DNA of 64,000 bases from Sphingomonas sp. BGYR3 (GTDB taxonomy: Bacteria; Pseudomonadota; Alphaproteobacteria; Sphingomonadales; Sphingomonadaceae): positions 579,479-643,478 of the forward strand of contig NZ_JANZNT010000002.1 in NCBI RefSeq assembly GCF_025153455.1, written 5' to 3'. The translations under genes were made by a program, and so were the position numbers. Each line of letters opens with the position of its first letter. Within the stretch, counting starts at the first letter, position 1. Shown piece by piece: positions 33,719 to 43,339 of this stretch. Below the pieces are notes generated by a model. The model was not told where the DNA came from, did not search any database, and saw only the letters and a program-made list of their open reading frames with translations.

Positions 33719-36556
33719 TTGGACAGTTCGACCGATGTCGGTCAAATGGTGATGACGGGCATACACGATCCGGCACTGGTGCCGGTGTCGATCGGCATCG
33801 CTGTCCTTGCATCGTTCACTGCACTCAGCATCGTTGCACGGATGCGCGCGGCCAGCGGCCGGGCCACCTATCTGTGGCTGTGCGCTGCGGCGGTGGCGCT
33901 GGGCGGCGGCGTGTGGTCGATGCATTTCGTTGCCATGCTGGCCTATCGGATGCCCGGCATGGTGATGCGCCATGACCTTGCCCTGACGCTGGTGTCGCTG
34001 GTGCTGGCCATCGGTGCGACCGGCCTGGGGCTGGGCGGGATGGACTGGAACCGGCCGCGACGGTTGCGCGTCGGTCTTGCCGGTCTGTTCATCGGCGGCG
34101 GTGTCGCGGCCATGCACTATGTCGGCATGTCCGGGATGTACATGGCCGGATATTCTGTCGTGTACGATGTCCGCTGGGTCGCACTTTCCATCCTGATCGC
34201 GCTGGCTGCGGCGACGGCTGCGGTCTGGCTGGCGTCACGCGATTATGGTCGCGGCCGGCAACTGGGCGCAGCGATAGTGATGGGCGCGGCCATTGCCGGG
34301 ATGCACTATGCCGCGATGGCGGGCGTCGGGTTTGTGCCGGATGCCGATTCGGCCAAGCGCGGTGTGGCGCTGTTCGATCAGACAGCGCTCGGCCTTTCGA
34401 TTTCCGTCGTCACGGCGATGATCCTGATCCTGGCGCTTGCGGCTGCCCGGGTACAGCGGTTCATCGAACGCGCCGCGCAGGAACAGGCGCGCACGACGCT
34501 GCTGCTGACCATTGCCGATACGCTGCGCGGGCAGGACAGCGGCGAGGCATTGTCCGCCATCGCCCGCGCGCTTGGTGAGCATTTCGGGGCTGTCCGTTCG
34601 GGATTTGCGGAATGGGATGCCAGTGGCGGCAGTTTCGATTTCGTCGTGGGCTGGAGCGACGGGAGCGTCCCTCCGCTGGCGGGCAGCGATGCCGCGCGCT
34701 TTGTGCCGTCGACCTTGGACACGCTGTCGACAGGCGGGCTGATTGCCAGCGAGAACCTGCCACTCCTCCAATCCATTACCGTTGCCGGCAGGCCTGATGG
34801 CGGGGCGGCGGATCATGCCGCATTCCTGATCGTTCCGTTCGTCCGACACGCCCGGTTGCGCAGCATCGTCTATCTGAACGACCGCAGCCATCGCCGCTGG
34901 CGGGCGGACGAGATCGCGCTGATCGAGGATATTGCCGAGCGCATCCGGTTGTTCATCGAACGCCAGGCGGCGGAAAGCGAGTTGCGCGCGCTGAACGCCA
35001 GCCTCGAACTGCGTATCGAGGCGCGTACAGCGGAACTGCGGCTTGCCGAGGACCGGCGACGGCAGGCGGATGCACTGTACCGCGCCTATTTCGAAAACAC
35101 GCCCGATCGGCTGTTCGTGATCGGCGTGCGCTCCGATGGCGATTTCTTTGTTGAACAGCTCAATCCCGCGCATCAGGCAATCGTCGGTTTTGCGCTGGAT
35201 GAGCTTGAAGGACGGACGATCAGCGAAATCCTGTCCCCCGATCTGGCCGAGCGCGTGACCAGCGCCTATCGTCATGTTGTTGAGACCCGGCAGCTTTACC
35301 AGTATCGCGAAATATACCCCGAAACCGGGGACCGGCGCTATCTGGATACGACGCTGGTGCCGCTGTTCGACGCTGTCGGTCACGTCGTCCGGATCATCGG
35401 ATCGAGCCGCGATGTGACGCGACAGGTCCAGACTGAAGAGGCGCTGCAACAGGCGCAGAAGATGGAGGCGATGGGGCAGCTGACCGGCGGGGTCGCGCAT
35501 GATTTCAACAATCTGCTGACCCCGATGCTGGGCGCGCTTGATCGGCTGCATCGCAAGGGGGTGGGGGATGATCGCGACCGGCGCCTGATTGACGGGGCGC
35601 TCCAGTCGGCGGAGCGCGCACGCACGCTGGTCCATCGCCTGTTGTCCTTTGCCCGTCGTCAGCCGTTGCAGCCGGTGCCGGTCGACCTGTCGCAACTGGT
35701 GACGGATATGGCCGGCCTAATCACCAGCACGGTGGGGCCGCGGGTCAACCTGATCCTCGATACGCCCTCCATGCTGCGCCCGGCCACCGCCGATCCCAAC
35801 CAGCTGGAAATGGCGCTGCTCAACCTAGCCGTGAATGCCCGCGACGCGATGCCCGATGGCGGCACGCTAACGATCGGGGTGTCCAGCGCCGTGGTCGATC
35901 CCGGCGACGGATCGGGGCTGGCGCCCGGTGCGTATCTTCGGCTGATGGTCGAAGATACCGGGACCGGCATGGATGCCGAAACGCTGTCGCGCGCCATCGA
36001 ACCGTTTTTCACGACAAAGGCGCTGGGCAGGGGAACCGGGCTTGGCCTGTCCATGGCGCATGGCCTTGCCTCTCAGCTTGGCGGCACGCTGACCATCGAC
36101 AGCGTGCCGGGACGGGGAACCAGCATCTGCATCTGGCTGCCCGCTTGCGGCGACCTGCCCGTTGCCAAGCCGGTAGCAGGCGATCCGTCGACGCGTCGGT
36201 CCTCTGGCCAGGTCCTGCTGGTCGATGACGAGGATCTGGTGCGCGGCACCACGGCACAGATGCTGTCGGACATCGGGTTCGATGTCACGGTTGCCGGGTC
36301 CGGGGACGAGGCGCTTGCGCTGCTTGATGGGGGGTATCGCCCCGACCTGATGATCACCGATCACCTCATGCCGGGCATGACCGGCAACGCCCTTGCCCGC
36401 ACGTGCCGCGAGCGGTTTGGCGACCTGCGCATCCTGGTCGTGTCGGGCTATGCCGACGCCGATGGCATCGATGCCGGTTTGCCGCGCCTCACCAAGCCGT
36501 TCCGGCAGGACGAACTGGCCAACGCCATCGGGCTGCTGTCCGGATCGCCTGCCTGA
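33719..36556 (+). CDS. MHYT-domain hybrid histidine kinase
   Basis: A 945-residue membrane sensor. The N-terminal 240 residues contain three MHYT-type repeats (SMHFVAMLAYRMPGM, AMHYVGMSGM, GMHYAAMAG) in a seven-helix domain thought to bind metal and sense a small gas. A GAF domain follows, then a coiled coil (ESELRALNASLELRIEARTAEL), a PAS domain (FENTPDRLFVIG...), a HisKA motif GVAHDFNNLLTPM with H594, an HATPase (NLAVNARDAMPDGG, GTGLGLSMAHG) and a C-terminal receiver (LLVDDEDLV, MITDHLMPGM with D881, LTKPFRQ). The TTG at 33719 is preceded by AAAGGG 7 bases upstream; ATGs at 33746 and 33752 are alternatives. No separate response regulator is nearby. Confidence 0.9.
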   Translation: MDSSTDVGQMVMTGIHDPALVPVSIGIAVLASFTALSIVARMRAASGRATYLWLCAAAVALGGGVWSMHFVAMLAYRMPGMVMRHDLALTLVSLVLAIGATGLGLGGMDWNRPRRLRVGLAGLFIGGGVAAMHYVGMSGMYMAGYSVVYDVRWVALSILIALAAATAAVWLASRDYGRGRQLGAAIVMGAAIAGMHYAAMAGVGFVPDADSAKRGVALFDQTALGLSISVVTAMILILALAAARVQRFIERAAQEQARTTLLLTIADTLRGQDSGEALSAIARALGEHFGAVRSGFAEWDASGGSFDFVVGWSDGSVPPLAGSDAARFVPSTLDTLSTGGLIASENLPLLQSITVAGRPDGGAADHAAFLIVPFVRHARLRSIVYLNDRSHRRWRADEIALIEDIAERIRLFIERQAAESELRALNASLELRIEARTAELRLAEDRRRQADALYRAYFENTPDRLFVIGVRSDGDFFVEQLNPAHQAIVGFALDELEGRTISEILSPDLAERVTSAYRHVVETRQLYQYREIYPETGDRRYLDTTLVPLFDAVGHVVRIIGSSRDVTRQVQTEEALQQAQKMEAMGQLTGGVAHDFNNLLTPMLGALDRLHRKGVGDDRDRRLIDGALQSAERARTLVHRLLSFARRQPLQPVPVDLSQLVTDMAGLITSTVGPRVNLILDTPSMLRPATADPNQLEMALLNLAVNARDAMPDGGTLTIGVSSAVVDPGDGSGLAPGAYLRLMVEDTGTGMDAETLSRAIEPFFTTKALGRGTGLGLSMAHGLASQLGGTLTIDSVPGRGTSICIWLPACGDLPVAKPVAGDPSTRRSSGQVLLVDDEDLVRGTTAQMLSDIGFDVTVAGSGDEALALLDGGYRPDLMITDHLMPGMTGNALARTCRERFGDLRILVVSGYADADGIDAGLPRLTKPFRQDELANAIGLLSGSPA

Positions 36557-36568
36557 ACGGCGGGCCGC

Positions 36569-37720
36569 TCATTCCTTGACCAGGATGTGCGGCCCGATCG
36601 CGTCAATGGTGGGGCATCCGGTCAGCGTCATCGCAACCCGCATTTCCGCATCGATCAGGTTGAGCAGGTGGGCAACGCCCGCCTCTCCCTTTGCGCCCAG
36701 CGCATAGGCCCAGGCCCGGCCCAGCAGCACGCCCTTTGCCCCCAGCGCCAGCATCCGCACCACGTCCAGCCCCGACCGCACCCCGCCATCGGCCAGCACG
36801 GTCAGGCGATCGCCCACCGCCGCCGCGATGGGGGGCAGGGCGCGGGCAGTGGCCGGCACCCCGTCAAGCTGACGCCCGCCATGGTTGGATACGACGATGC
36901 CGTCCGCGCCCAGATCAGCGGCTGCGCGCGCATCCTCGGCGTCCAGGATGCCCTTGATGATCAATGGCCCGGTCCATTCCGTGCGGATGAAATCCAGATC
37001 CTTCCACGTCACGCTGGCGTCGAAATTGTTGCGCATCCAGGCAAAGAAATCCTCCAGCCCGGTATTCCCGGCCAGCACGGGCGCGACATTGCCCAGCTGA
37101 TGCGGTCGGCCATTGACGCCGACGTCCCATGCCCAGTGGGGGTGTTTTACCGCCTGCCAGATGCGGCGCAGATCGCCGGCAAGGCCGGAGGCGCCCGCCA
37201 GACCCGAATGATAGTCGCGATAGCGCGAACCGGGCACCGGCATATCGACGGTAAAGATCAGCGTGGTGCAACCCCCATCGCGCGCCTGTTGCAGCAGCGC
37301 GCGCATGAAGCCGCGGTCGCGGATCATGTACAGCTGGAACCATAACGGGCGCGGGCTTGCCTTTGCCACCTCGTCCAGCGGGCAGCAGGAAACGGTGGAC
37401 AGGCAGAACGGCACGCCGGCCGCCGCCGCCGCCCGCGCTGCCTGAGTCTCGCCCCGCCGTGCGTTCATCCCGGCCAGACCAACGGGTGCCAGCGCGACCG
37501 GCATCGACATCGCCTCGCCGAACAGGCTGGCCGACAGGTCGATGCCATCGGTGCCGGTCAGCACGCGCTGGCGCAGCGCAATGCCGCTCAGTTCCTCGAC
37601 ATTGCGACGCAGCGTCACCTCGGCATAGGAGCCGCCGTCGATATATTCGAACAGGAAGGGGGGCAGGCGCCGACGCGCCAGTTCCCGATAGTCGATTGCG
37701 GATGCGGCCTTGCGGATCAT
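36569..37720 (-). CDS. lldD: FMN-dependent L-lactate dehydrogenase
   Basis: A 383-residue alpha-hydroxy-acid oxidase family protein. It has the FMN-binding barrel with [48 protein letters not shown], the lysine in [12 protein letters not shown], the catalytic histidine-arginine motif [11 protein letters not shown] and [26 protein letters not shown]. The enzyme oxidises L-lactate to pyruvate at the inner membrane. It overlaps the upstream rhamnose dehydrogenase gene by 4 bases (ATGA), and the L-rhamnose diketo pathway of this cluster yields L-lactate plus pyruvate, so it most likely clears that lactate. Confidence 0.9.
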   Translation of the reverse strand: MIRKAASAIDYRELARRRLPPFLFEYIDGGSYAEVTLRRNVEELSGIALRQRVLTGTDGIDLSASLFGEAMSMPVALAPVGLAGMNARRGETQAARAAAAAGVPFCLSTVSCCPLDEVAKASPRPLWFQLYMIRDRGFMRALLQQARDGGCTTLIFTVDMPVPGSRYRDYHSGLAGASGLAGDLRRIWQAVKHPHWAWDVGVNGRPHQLGNVAPVLAGNTGLEDFFAWMRNNFDASVTWKDLDFIRTEWTGPLIIKGILDAEDARAAADLGADGIVVSNHGGRQLDGVPATARALPPIAAAVGDRLTVLADGGVRSGLDVVRMLALGAKGVLLGRAWAYALGAKGEAGVAHLLNLIDAEMRVAMTLTGCPTIDAIGPHILVKE

Positions 37721-38481
37721 TGCAGGTTCACGAACGCCCCGCCGTCGACCAGCAGCGCAGCCCCGGTGACATAGGCAGCCATGTCTGACGCCAGGAAGAT
37801 GATCGGCCCGGCCAGGTCGTCCGCCTCGCCCAGCCGGCCCAGCGGAATGCGCGCGGTCATCCGGTCGCGCTTGTCCTGATCGGCCAGGTCGTCCTTGTTG
37901 ATTTCGGTAAGGATGGTGCCCGGCAGCACGGAATTGCAACGGATGCCATGCTTGCCCAGCGCAATCGCGGTGGATTGCATCAACGAATGGATGCCGGCCT
38001 TGGTCGGCGTATAGTGGGTCTGATATTCCCCGCCGACCAGTGCGGAGATGGAGGATACCGCGACGATGGCACCGCCGTCGCCCTGTGCCACCATCTGCTT
38101 TGCCGCTGCCTGACACATGTAATAGGCGCCGTGCAGGTTCACCCGCATCGTGCGCTCCATCACGTCGGCCGGCATGTCCAGAAAGCTGTGGAACGGGCAG
38201 ATGCCGGCATTGGATACCAGGACATCGACCCGCCCGAACGCATCCACCGCGCGGGCAACGAAGTCGGTCGCGGTCGCCGCTTCGGCAACGTCGCCCTTTA
38301 CGGCAAGCGCGCGGCGGCCCAGCGCCTCGATCTCCGCCACTGCCGATGCGGCCTTGGCGTCACTGGATGCATAGTTGAGCACGACGTCCGCGCCATGACG
38401 GGCAGCGCCAATGGCCGCCGCCCGGCCGATGCCGGTCGATGCGCCCGTGACAAGCACGACCTTGTTCTCAAGCAATCCCAT
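37717..38481 (-). CDS. SDR-family L-rhamnose 1-dehydrogenase (predicted)
   Basis: A 254-residue short-chain dehydrogenase. It has the [12 protein letters not shown] cofactor loop, NAGICPF, the catalytic serine in [11 protein letters not shown], and [11 protein letters not shown] with the Tyr-x-x-x-Lys pair. In the diketo L-rhamnose pathway described in Sphingomonas sp. SKA58 the first step is NAD(P)-dependent oxidation of L-rhamnose to the lactone by such an enzyme; the remaining four enzymes are encoded in the facing operon. Start ATG at 38481 has GGAG a few bases upstream. It follows the IclR gene by 29 bases. Sugar specificity is inferred from context. Confidence 0.8.
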   Translation of the reverse strand: MGLLENKVVLVTGASTGIGRAAAIGAARHGADVVLNYASSDAKAASAVAEIEALGRRALAVKGDVAEAATATDFVARAVDAFGRVDVLVSNAGICPFHSFLDMPADVMERTMRVNLHGAYYMCQAAAKQMVAQGDGGAIVAVSSISALVGGEYQTHYTPTKAGIHSLMQSTAIALGKHGIRCNSVLPGTILTEINKDDLADQDKRDRMTARIPLGRLGEADDLAGPIIFLASDMAAYVTGAALLVDGGAFVNLQ

Positions 38482-38510
38482 GCAGTTCTCCATTTGCCGA
38501 ATATTCTGGT

Positions 38511-39329
38511 TCAGACCGCCTCGGGGTCCTTGCCCGACCAGCCCAGGTCCGCACTGATTGCGGCTGCTGTCCGGCGCACATCGTCGGTAAGCGATTCCAT
38601 GCGGTCATCGGACATGTATTGCGCCGCGCTCGACACGCTGATCGCCGCGACGATCGCGCCGCCCGCGCCCCGGATGGGCGCGGCGACACACCGGATCAGA
38701 TCCTCGTTTTCCTGAAGGTCATAGGCGCGGCCTGCCCGGACATAGCCGGTCATCCGTTCCTGCCAGACGGACCATTCGGCGCGCGGCGCGCCCGCTGCCT
38801 GATCTTCGCGGAACAGCCGTTCCCAGGTTGCGGGCGTGCTGTCCAGGAGCAGCGCCTTGCCAAGGCCGGTCGAAGTCAGCGCCTGACGATCGCCTACCCG
38901 GCTGGAGATTTCCACCCGGCGGCGGCCCGGAATCTTGTCGAGATACAGCGCCCGATCGGCGTCGATCACGCCGATATGCACCGTATCCTCGGTCAGGCCG
39001 GCCAGCCGTTCCAGATGGTCGCGCGCCACCTGAACAATGTCGGTCTGTTGCTGGGCGATAAAGCCCAGTTCCAGCAGCTTGGGTCCGATCCGATACCCGA
39101 TACGGGGGGCAAAGCTGAGATACCGCCGTTCGATCAGGGCGCTGGCCAGCCGGTGCGTGGTCGACCGGGTCAGCCCAAGTGTCTGAGCCAATTCGACAAG
39201 GGTCAGCGGGCTTGATGTCACCGCCTCGATCACGTCCAGCCCGCGCATCAGGGTCTGGCTGCCCGCGACGGAGGAACGTGCGCCAGCCGCCCCGTCGGCT
39301 GATTCAGGATTTGACGACGTCGTTCTCAT
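38511..39329 (-). CDS. IclR-family regulator of the L-rhamnose cluster
   Basis: A 272-residue regulator. The winged helix is around [30 protein letters not shown], followed by the IclR effector domain ([50 protein letters not shown]). It is the first gene of the minus-strand operon with the rhamnose and lactate dehydrogenases and is divergent from the rhamnonate dehydratase operon, so it most likely controls both from the shared intergenic region. Activator or repressor role is not visible. Confidence 0.9.
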   Translation of the reverse strand: MRTTSSNPESADGAAGARSSVAGSQTLMRGLDVIEAVTSSPLTLVELAQTLGLTRSTTHRLASALIERRYLSFAPRIGYRIGPKLLELGFIAQQQTDIVQVARDHLERLAGLTEDTVHIGVIDADRALYLDKIPGRRRVEISSRVGDRQALTSTGLGKALLLDSTPATWERLFREDQAAGAPRAEWSVWQERMTGYVRAGRAYDLQENEDLIRCVAAPIRGAGGAIVAAISVSSAAQYMSDDRMESLTDDVRRTAAAISADLGWSGKDPEAV

Positions 39330-39339
39330 TTAATAATAC
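39311..39339 (+). promoter_or_regulatory. Candidate sigma-70-type promoter for the rhamnonate dehydratase operon
   Basis: TTGACG and TAATAC are separated by 17 bases; the -35 box lies within the start of the divergent IclR gene. The surrounding stretch 39330-39362 is AT-rich for this genome and likely contains the shared control region. No clear IclR palindrome was recognised. Confidence 0.35.
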
Positions 39340-39452
39340 TCTGTCTCATAATGTGAAAATGTCAAGAGCGTGCTTGTCATCCGGTCACGCGCAGCATTTT
39401 GGGGATCGTGTGCTGCACGGAACGGACAAGCAAGGGGGAGGGGCAAGCCAGC

Positions 39453-39473
39453 ATGGAGCAAAAGGGCTTATGA
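39453..39473 (+). CDS. Possible 6-residue leader peptide before rhamnonate dehydratase
   Basis: ATG at 39453 opens MEQKGL and its TGA overlaps the start of the dehydratase gene (ATGA). A strong purine-rich site GGGGGAGGGG lies about 10 bases upstream, better placed for this ATG than for the dehydratase ATG, which has only GGG 4 bases before it. Confidence 0.45.
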   Translation: MEQKGL

Positions 39474-40654
39474 AATTTCCGCTTATCCGGCACGTCCGCG
39501 CCTATACGGTGCGCGGCGGCGGGGCCGATTACCATGACCAGGGCGAGGGCCACTGGATCGACGACCACATCGCCACGCCGATGAGCCGATATCCCGAATA
39601 TCGCCAGTCGCGGCAGAGTTTCGGCATCAATGTGCTGGGCACGCTTGTGGTCGAAATCGAGGCGGATGACGGCACGATCGGTTTTGCGGTGACCACGGGC
39701 GGCGAACCGGCCTGCTATATCGTCGAAAAGCATCTCGCCCGCTTCCTTGAAGGGCGCAATCCCGCCGAGATCGAGAAGATCTGGGACCAGATGTATTTTT
39801 CCACCCAATATTATGGCCGCAAGGGACTGGTGGTGAATGCCCTGTCCGGCGTCGATCTGGCCTTGTGGGATCTGCTCGGGCGGCTGCGCGGCGAGCCGGT
39901 GCATCAGATGCTGGGCGGCGCCGTCCGGGACGAACTGCAATTCTATGCCACCGGCGCGCGGCCCGATATCGCCAAGGAACTGGGCTTTATCGGCGGCAAG
40001 ATGCCGCTGCACCATGGCCCGGCCGAGGGCATTGAGGGATTGCTCAAGAATATCGCCGAACTGGCCGAAATGCGGTCGCGCTGCGGCCCCGATTTCTGGC
40101 TGATGTGGGATTGCTGGATGGCGCTGGACGTTGACTATGCCACGCGGCTGGCCATTGCTGCGCACGAGCATGGCCTGAAATGGATCGAGGAGGCGATCAG
40201 CCCCGACGATTATTGGGGCTACGCCGAACTGAAGCGCAACGTGCCGCGCGGCATGTTGGTGACCACCGGCGAGCATGAAGCGACGCGGTGGGGCTTTCGG
40301 ATGCTGATGGAAATGGACTGCTGCGACATCATTCAGCCCGATGTGGGCTGGTGCGGCGGCCTGACCGAACTCATCAAGATCAGCGCGCTGGCCGATGCGC
40401 GGGGCAAGCTGGTCGTGCCGCACGGCTCGTCGGTCTACAGCTATCATTTCGTGGCGACGCGCCACAACTCGCCCTTTGCCGAGTTTCTGATGATGCACCC
40501 CGGCCCGACCGAGGTGGTGCCGATGTTCTCGCCGCAACTGCTTGGCGAACCGGTACCCCAGAACGGTCGCCTGCCGATCAGTGCGCTCGACAAGCCCGGC
40601 TTCGGCGTCGAGCTTAATCGCGATATCGCCCTTCACCGCCCCTATCAGCATTAA
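39470..40654 (+). CDS. rhmD: L-rhamnonate dehydratase
   Basis: A 394-residue enolase-superfamily protein. The stretch [22 protein letters not shown] near the N-terminus is diagnostic for rhamnonate dehydratase. Other marks are [31 protein letters not shown], the metal ligands in [16 protein letters not shown] and TTGEHEAT, and the catalytic histidine region [11 protein letters not shown]. It ends in [14 protein letters not shown], as in the E. coli enzyme. It dehydrates L-rhamnonate to 2-keto-3-deoxy-L-rhamnonate. The ATG at 39470 fits alignment with known enzymes. First gene of the plus-strand rhamnose operon. Confidence 0.95.
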   Translation: MKFPLIRHVRAYTVRGGGADYHDQGEGHWIDDHIATPMSRYPEYRQSRQSFGINVLGTLVVEIEADDGTIGFAVTTGGEPACYIVEKHLARFLEGRNPAEIEKIWDQMYFSTQYYGRKGLVVNALSGVDLALWDLLGRLRGEPVHQMLGGAVRDELQFYATGARPDIAKELGFIGGKMPLHHGPAEGIEGLLKNIAELAEMRSRCGPDFWLMWDCWMALDVDYATRLAIAAHEHGLKWIEEAISPDDYWGYAELKRNVPRGMLVTTGEHEATRWGFRMLMEMDCCDIIQPDVGWCGGLTELIKISALADARGKLVVPHGSSVYSYHFVATRHNSPFAEFLMMHPGPTEVVPMFSPQLLGEPVPQNGRLPISALDKPGFGVELNRDIALHRPYQH

Positions 40655-40667
40655 GGAACAGTCCGAG

Positions 40668-41522
40668 ATGAAGTTTTGTCGTTTTGGCCCGCGCGGGGCC
40701 GAAAAGCCTGGTGTGATCGATGGTCAGGGCCGGATTCGCGATCTGGCCGGGCACCTGTCCGATGTCACAGTCGATGCGATCGACGGGCTGTCGGTCGATG
40801 TGGACAGCCTGCCGCTGGTCGAGGGTAAACCGCGGCTGGGCGTGCCGGTGGCCGGCATCGGCAAGATCGTGGCGATCGGCCTGAATTACGAGGATCACGC
40901 CATCGAATCGAACCTGCCGATCCCGACCGAGCCGGTCATGTTCATGAAGGCGCTGTCGGCGCTGACCGGCCCGAATGACGAGGTGATGCTGCCCAAGGGG
41001 TCGACCCAAAGCGACTGGGAAGTCGAGCTGGCGGTCATCATCGGCAAGACCTGCCGTTACGTCGACGAATCCGCCGCGCTGGATCATGTCGCCGGCTACG
41101 CCATCGCCAATGACGTGTCCGAACGCTTCAACCAGAAGCAGCGCGGCAGCCAGTGGTCGAAGGGGAAGGGGCACGACACCTTCTGCCCGCTGGGTCCATG
41201 GCTGGTCACGCCGGACGAGGTGGGCGATCCGCAGGCGCTGGACATGTTCCTCGACCTCAATGGCGAGCGGATGCAGACCGGCAACACGCGCACGATGATC
41301 TTCAACGTGGCGCAGATCATCAGCTATGTCAGCGAATATGTGACGCTGTATCCCGGCGATGTCCTGATCACCGGTACGCCGCCGGGCGTGGGTGAGGGCA
41401 AGAAGCCGCAGGCAATCTATCTGAAGGCGGGCGATACGATGCGCCTTGGCATCGCTGGGCTTGGCGAACAGCAGCAGCAGGTGGTCGAATGGCGCCATCT
41501 GGGTGACGAGGTGCTGGGATGA
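40668..41522 (+). CDS. 2,4-diketo-3-deoxy-L-rhamnonate hydrolase (FAH family)
   Basis: A 284-residue fumarylacetoacetate hydrolase family protein: GKIVAIGLNYEDHAIESNLPIPTEPVMFMK, the metal-binding glutamates in DWEVELAVIIGK, AGYAIANDVSERFNQ, KGHDTFCPLGPWLVT and TGTPPGVGEGKKP. In the L-rhamnose and L-fucose diketo pathways an enzyme of this type cleaves the 2,4-diketo acid to pyruvate and L-lactate. Its place between rhamnonate dehydratase and the KDR dehydrogenase supports this role. It overlaps the next gene by ATGA. Confidence 0.87.
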   Translation: MKFCRFGPRGAEKPGVIDGQGRIRDLAGHLSDVTVDAIDGLSVDVDSLPLVEGKPRLGVPVAGIGKIVAIGLNYEDHAIESNLPIPTEPVMFMKALSALTGPNDEVMLPKGSTQSDWEVELAVIIGKTCRYVDESAALDHVAGYAIANDVSERFNQKQRGSQWSKGKGHDTFCPLGPWLVTPDEVGDPQALDMFLDLNGERMQTGNTRTMIFNVAQIISYVSEYVTLYPGDVLITGTPPGVGEGKKPQAIYLKAGDTMRLGIAGLGEQQQQVVEWRHLGDEVLG

Positions 41523-42265
41523 CCAGCTATGCGGGGCGCTTTGCCGGCCGGGCGGCAATCATCACGGGGGGCGCATCGGGGCTGGGCCGATCGGTTGCGG
41601 AGCGCATCCTTGCCGAAGGCGGCACGGTGTCGCTGTGGGACATGAACAGCGCGCTGGATGAGGCGCGCAATCAGCTCGGCGGGGTTCATGGCGTCAAGGT
41701 TGATGTCTCGGACTCGGCTGCCGTGGAAGCGGCTGCCGCCGAAAGCGCGGCCGCGCTTGGCCGGGTGGATATCCTTGTCTGTTCGGCCGGGATCACCGGC
41801 CCGACCGTGCCCGTCACCGAATTTCCGCTGGACGGCTGGGAACGGACCATCGCGATCAACCTCAACGGCCTGTTCTACTGCAACCGTGCCGTGGTCCCGC
41901 ACATGCTGGCCAATGGCTATGGCCGGGTCGTCAACATCGCGTCCGTCGCGGGCAAGGAGGGCAATCCCAATGCGTCCGCCTATTCCGCGTCCAAGGCCGG
42001 TGTGATCGGGTTCACCAAGTCGCTGGGCAAGGAACTGGCCGGCAAGGGCGTGATCGTCAACGCGCTGACCCCGGCGACGTTCGAAAGCCCGATCCTGGCG
42101 CAGCTGCCGCAGAGTCAGGTGGATTACATGCGCTCAAAAATCCCGATGGGTCGGCTGGGCGAAGTGCATGAAAGCGCCGCGATGGTCTGTTTCATGGCCA
42201 GCGAGGAATGCAGCTTCACCACGGCATCGGTGTTCGACACCTCGGGCGGCCGCACCACCTATTGA
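41519..42265 (+). CDS. 2-keto-3-deoxy-L-rhamnonate 4-dehydrogenase (SDR family)
   Basis: A 248-residue short-chain dehydrogenase with TGGASGLGRSVAERI, CSAGITGPTVP, the catalytic serine region NIASVAGKEGNPN and the YSASKAGVIGF pair. Members of this type oxidise 2-keto-3-deoxy-L-rhamnonate (or fuconate) to the 2,4-diketo acid used by the hydrolase encoded directly upstream. Specificity is inferred from the operon. It is followed after 17 bases by the lactonase gene. Confidence 0.83.
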   Translation: MTSYAGRFAGRAAIITGGASGLGRSVAERILAEGGTVSLWDMNSALDEARNQLGGVHGVKVDVSDSAAVEAAAAESAAALGRVDILVCSAGITGPTVPVTEFPLDGWERTIAINLNGLFYCNRAVVPHMLANGYGRVVNIASVAGKEGNPNASAYSASKAGVIGFTKSLGKELAGKGVIVNALTPATFESPILAQLPQSQVDYMRSKIPMGRLGEVHESAAMVCFMASEECSFTTASVFDTSGGRTTY

Positions 42266-42282
42266 ACAGGACGGAGACCGGC

Positions 42283-43179
42283 ATGGAGCGGTTGCCCTTT
42301 ATTGATGCGCATATGCATCTGTGGGATCTCGACCGGATCGATTATCCCTGGTTGAAGCCGCCGTTCGACGATGCCGGTCCCAATGGCAGCGTGGCGGCGA
42401 TCGCCAGCACCTATCTGCCCGCCGATTATCGGGCAGAGGGGGCGAACTGGAACATCATCGGCGCCGTCCATGTCGAAGCGGGGGCCAATCCCGTGCAGTC
42501 GGTCAACGAAACCGACTGGCTGCACGAAATGGCCGATGAAACGGGCCTGCCCACCGTGCTGGTCGCCCATGCCGCGCTCAATCATCCCAGCCTGGACGCC
42601 ATGCTGGCCGTGCACGCCAGCTGGCCGCGCGTCCGCGGCATCCGGCACATCGTCAACTGGCATCCCGATCCGAACCGGACCTATACCCCCGCCGATCTGA
42701 CGCAGGACCCGGTGTGGCGGGCCGGCTTTGCCCGGTTGGCCGATCATGGCCTGTCCTTTGATTTTCAGGCGTATCCGGGCCAGTTTGCCGGTGTGGCCGA
42801 CCTGTTTGCTGCCAATACCGGCGTTCCCGTTATCATCAACCATGCCGGCATGGGCGTGGACGGGGCGCAGGAATGGCGCACGGCCATGGCGCTGCTCGCG
42901 CAGCTGGATCATGTATCGGTCAAGCTGTCCGGCCTTGGCTTTGTCTGGCGCACCCCGGACGAAGGGGCGATGCGGGAACGGATCGTTGAACTGGTCGAAC
43001 TGTTCGGCACCGACCGAGTGATGCTGGCCAGCGATTTCCCGACCGACCGCCTGTTTGGCGATTTCGATGCAACGCTGGCCCGCATGGACGCGGCGCTGAG
43101 CCACCTGTCCGACACGGAACGCCGTGCGATCTTTGCCGGCAACGCCAACCGGATCTATCGCATGGGGGTGGAACTGTAA
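42283..43179 (+). CDS. L-rhamnono-lactonase (amidohydrolase family)
   Basis: A 298-residue amidohydrolase-2 type protein. The metal-binding motif FIDAHMHLWD is at residues 6-15, followed by YPWLKPPF, VEAGANP, FDFQAYPGQ, the NHAGMG motif, HVSVKLSGLG and the catalytic aspartate region MLASDFPTDR. In the pathway it opens the rhamnonolactone made by the dehydrogenase to L-rhamnonate. Last gene of the operon, ending 160 bases before convergent nusG. Confidence 0.87.
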   Translation: MERLPFIDAHMHLWDLDRIDYPWLKPPFDDAGPNGSVAAIASTYLPADYRAEGANWNIIGAVHVEAGANPVQSVNETDWLHEMADETGLPTVLVAHAALNHPSLDAMLAVHASWPRVRGIRHIVNWHPDPNRTYTPADLTQDPVWRAGFARLADHGLSFDFQAYPGQFAGVADLFAANTGVPVIINHAGMGVDGAQEWRTAMALLAQLDHVSVKLSGLGFVWRTPDEGAMRERIVELVELFGTDRVMLASDFPTDRLFGDFDATLARMDAALSHLSDTERRAIFAGNANRIYRMGVEL

Positions 43180-43267
43180 CGGCACGGGCAATCCGCTGAG
43201 CGGCGCTTTGCTGAGCTAACGCAATGGCCCCACCGGCCGCCGCGCCAGAGGCCGAACCGCAAGCGTG

Positions 43268-43308
43268 AAAAAAAGCACGGCCGCGAACGCTGGTGCGCTC
43301 GCGGCCGT
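43268..43308 (-). terminator. Rho-independent terminator of the secE-nusG operon
   Basis: Arms ACGGCCGCGA (43277-43286) and TCGCGGCCGT (43299-43308) form a perfect 10-bp stem; on the minus strand a run of seven T follows (A-run at 43268-43274). It lies 32 bases beyond the nusG stop. Confidence 0.93.
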
Positions 43309-43339
43309 CTTGTTGGTCAGCGTCAGCCGACGGCTTTGC

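Noticed and set aside
39377..40651. A 424-codon minus-strand frame opposite rhamnonate dehydratase
   Set aside because: The plus-strand gene matches its family end to end; the antisense frame has no family features.
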